The notes under the pieces: model-generated
Databases searched by the model: none
Told to the model about the DNA's origin: nothing
The model's input: only the letters and a program-made list of their open reading frames with translations
Part shown: piece after piece, positions 6,647 to 8,593 of the stretch
Layout: every line of letters begins with the position of its first letter
How positions within the stretch are numbered: the stretch's first letter is position 1
Translations under genes and position numbers: made by a program
DNA from: an uncultured Campylobacter sp.
GTDB lineage: Bacteria; Campylobacterota; Campylobacteria; Campylobacterales; Campylobacteraceae
Reading direction: 5' to 3'
Length of the DNA stretch: 8,593 nucleotides
Assembly: GCA_949294425.1 (NCBI GenBank)
Contig: CASFHJ010000149.1
Coordinates: 1-8,593 of the forward strand

Positions 6647-7363
6647 ATGATAAAAATAGGACTTTTTGGAGCAAGTGGCAGAATGGGGCTTGAGATACAA
6701 AGATGCATTAAAGATGATGAAAAAGCCTTTATATCTGCCTTATTTGACAGAAAGCTTGGTTTTGAAAGCTTTTTTAAAAATAGTGAGATAATCATAGACT
6801 TTTCATCAAAAGAAGGAACAGCCTCTTTATTAGAATATGCTAAAAAAAATCCAAAACCACTACTCATAGGAAGCACAGGGCTAGATGTAGAATTTGATAC
6901 TATGCAGGAATTAAGCAAAAATATGCCTATCTTTTATGCTTCAAATACCTCTTTGGGAGTAGCTGTTTTAAATCTTTTAGCCCAAAAGGCAAGCTCTATT
7001 TTAAGGGATTTTGATATAGAAATTTTAGAAATGCACCATAAGCATAAAAAAGATTCCCCAAGTGGCACTGCCTTAAGTCTTGCAAACTCAGTAGCCAAAG
7101 CTAGAGGCTTAAACCTTAAGGAAGTTATGGTAACTAACAGAAAAAATTTAAGAAAAAAAGATGAAATTTCAGTGCTTTCTTTAAGAGGCGGAGATATAGT
7201 TGGTAAGCATAGCGTTGGCTTTTATACTGATGGAGAATTTTTAGAATTAAGCCACAATGCTACATCAAGAGCCACCTTTGCACATGGTGCTATAAGGATA
7301 GCAAAATTCTTAGTGGATAAAAAGCCCGGACTTTACAATATGAGTGATATGTTAGGACTTTAA
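6647..7363 (+). CDS. dapB: 4-hydroxy-tetrahydrodipicolinate reductase
   Basis: This 238-residue cytosolic enzyme reduces hydroxy-tetrahydrodipicolinate with NAD(P)H on the way to diaminopimelate and lysine, and so feeds peptidoglycan synthesis. The N-terminal Rossmann loop GASGRMG is at residues 8-14. GSTGLD (about 77-82) and [11 protein letters not shown] (about 97-107) match the conserved cofactor and active-site segments of DapB. The catalytic block [13 protein letters not shown] starts at His130; His130, Lys134 and the SGT at 139-141 match His159, Lys163 and the SGT loop of the E. coli enzyme. It is shorter than E. coli DapB (273) but close to the Campylobacter size of about 240, so it is complete. 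It is the first gene of an operon with purF, whose start follows the TAA after one base. In C. jejuni dapB and purF are also adjacent, which supports the genus assignment. Confidence 0.96.
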   Translation: MIKIGLFGASGRMGLEIQRCIKDDEKAFISALFDRKLGFESFFKNSEIIIDFSSKEGTASLLEYAKKNPKPLLIGSTGLDVEFDTMQELSKNMPIFYASNTSLGVAVLNLLAQKASSILRDFDIEILEMHHKHKKDSPSGTALSLANSVAKARGLNLKEVMVTNRKNLRKKDEISVLSLRGGDIVGKHSVGFYTDGEFLELSHNATSRATFAHGAIRIAKFLVDKKPGLYNMSDMLGL

Positions 7364-7364
7364 A

Positions 7365-8593
7365 ATGTGCGCAGTAGTAGGGATAATAAATTCAAATTCA
7401 GCCTCAGCTTATGCTTATTACGCTCTTTTTGCCATGCAGCACAGAGGACAAGAAGCAACTGGCATAAGTGTTAGCGACTCAAAAAAAATTCAAACCATAA
7501 AATCAAAGGGCGAGGTAAATCAAGTTTTTAATGAAAATGTGCTTAAAAAGCTAAAGGGTTCCATAGCCATAGGTCATAATCGATACTCAACAGCTGGAAA
7601 TTCCTCCATAAACGACGCACAACCAGTAAGTGCTAGTTGTGTTTTGGGAGATATAAGCTTAGTTCATAATGGAAATTTAGTAAATAAAGAGGAGGTAAGA
7701 GCTAGGCTTATACAAGAGGGAGCCATTTTTAACTCAAATATGGACACAGAAAATTTAATCCACCTTATAGCAAGAAGTAAAAAACAAAGCGTAAAAGAAA
7801 GGATAATAGAAAGCTTAAAAGAGTGCGTGGGAGCGTATTGTTTTATCTTAGCTTCCAAAGATGAGCTTTTTGTTGTAAGGGATAGATATGGGGTTAGACC
7901 TCTTTCTTTGGCTAGATTAAAAGATGGTGGTTATATAGTAGCTAGTGAGACCTGTGCCTTTGATCTTATAGAGGCTGAATTTATAAGAGACGTTAAACCC
8001 GGAGAAATGCTTATTTTTAAAAGTGGCTATGAAAATTATGAAAGCATAGAGCTTTTTAAAGAAAAGTCTAGAATTTGTGCCTTTGAATACGTTTATTTTT
8101 CCAGACCAGATAGCATTATAGAAGGTAAGAGTGTTTATGAGGTTCGCAAGAAAATGGGTGAAAACCTAGCTAGGAAATTTAAAGAAAAAATAGACTTTGT
8201 AGTTCCTGTGCCAGATAGTGGAGTAAGTGCAGCCATAGGTTTTTCTCAGTTTTTAAATATACCTTTAGAAATGGCTATAGTAAGAAATCACTACATAGGC
8301 AGAACCTTTATAGAGCCAACCCAAGAGCTTAGAAATTTTAAGGTAAAATTAAAACTAAATCCAATGTCAAAGGTTTTAAAGGGAAAGGATATAGCTGTTA
8401 TAGATGATAGTATAGTGCGTGGAACCACATCTAAAAAGATCATATCCCTTTTAAGATCTGCTGGTGCAAGAAGTATACATTTAGCTATAGCCTGTCCTGA
8501 GATTAAATTTCCTGATCTTTATGGCATAGATACTCCAACCTTTGAAGAGCTTATCTCTCACAATAAAAACGCCAATGAGGTTAGAGACTTTGT
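7365..8593 (+). CDS. purF: Amidophosphoribosyltransferase (glutamine PRPP amidotransferase), 3' end outside window
   Basis: The enzyme makes 5-phosphoribosylamine from PRPP and glutamine, the first committed step of purine synthesis. About 409 codons are visible, and the frame is open to the window edge. Met1 is followed directly by nucleophile Cys2, so there is no propeptide of the B. subtilis type. The glutaminase domain shows GHNRYSTAG (70-78, with Arg73), HNGN at 101-104 and MDTENL. The C-terminal phosphoribosyltransferase domain shows EYVYFSRPDS, VPDSGVSAA and the PRPP loop DDSIVRGTT at 347-355. At the YGID segment the preceding residues are FPDL, where iron-sulfur-type enzymes have a ligand Cys, so this is the E. 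coli-type enzyme without a cluster. AGGA at 7354-7357 inside dapB lies seven bases before the ATG, suggesting coupled translation. Family members of 445-505 residues imply that roughly 40-100 residues are missing. Confidence 0.97.
   Translation, partial: MCAVVGIINSNSASAYAYYALFAMQHRGQEATGISVSDSKKIQTIKSKGEVNQVFNENVLKKLKGSIAIGHNRYSTAGNSSINDAQPVSASCVLGDISLVHNGNLVNKEEVRARLIQEGAIFNSNMDTENLIHLIARSKKQSVKERIIESLKECVGAYCFILASKDELFVVRDRYGVRPLSLARLKDGGYIVASETCAFDLIEAEFIRDVKPGEMLIFKSGYENYESIELFKEKSRICAFEYVYFSRPDSIIEGKSVYEVRKKMGENLARKFKEKIDFVVPVPDSGVSAAIGFSQFLNIPLEMAIVRNHYIGRTFIEPTQELRNFKVKLKLNPMSKVLKGKDIAVIDDSIVRGTTSKKIISLLRSAGARSIHLAIACPEIKFPDLYGIDTPTFEELISHNKNANEVRDF

Noticed and set aside
6610..6918. 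102-codon minus-strand frame
   Set aside because: It is antisense to the start of dapB and its promoter, with no recognisable domain.
7664..7858. 64-codon minus-strand frame
   Set aside because: It is antisense to purF, whose motifs are clear.

Overview
The window looks like a chromosomal segment of a Campylobacter species or close relative. It is very AT-rich, its promoters have extended -10 boxes (TGTTATAAT appears twice) without clear -35 boxes, and the proteins (KgtP-type permease, Tlp-type chemoreceptor, DapB-PurF) have the expected epsilonproteobacterial character. The species cannot be resolved by eye.

Layout. (1) Bases 1-1492, plus strand: the 3' part of an EcoRI-family restriction endonuclease gene, cut by the window start, followed 8 bases later by an intact alpha-class (D12) N6-adenine DNA methyltransferase. 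Together they look like a type II restriction-modification pair. The methyltransferase resembles the Campylobacter jejuni CtsM type, which is known there as an orphan enzyme, so an adjacent nuclease is the most interesting point of the window. (2) Bases 1513-3500, minus strand: a two-gene operon of kgtP (2-oxoglutarate/H+ symporter) and, overlapping it by 4 bases, a membrane-anchored SIMPL-domain (DUF541-like) envelope protein. (3) Bases 3501-3700: a divergent intergenic region with a good promoter for the next gene. (4) Bases 3701-5800, plus strand: a 699-residue methyl-accepting chemotaxis receptor with a dCache sensor and HAMP-like repeats, ended by a strong intrinsic terminator. (5) Bases 5965-6558: a cysteine hydrolase of the isochorismatase family with its own promoter. 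(6) Bases 6647-8593: dapB (lysine/diaminopimelate synthesis) followed one base later by purF (first step of purine synthesis), which runs off the window end.

The genes do not form one pathway. The window joins a defence or DNA-identity module, an organic-acid uptake unit, a chemosensor, a small hydrolase, and a housekeeping biosynthetic operon. I see no tRNA, rRNA, CRISPR array, insertion sequence or integrase. The candidate for an under-described system is the EcoRI-like nuclease paired with the CtsM-like methyltransferase.
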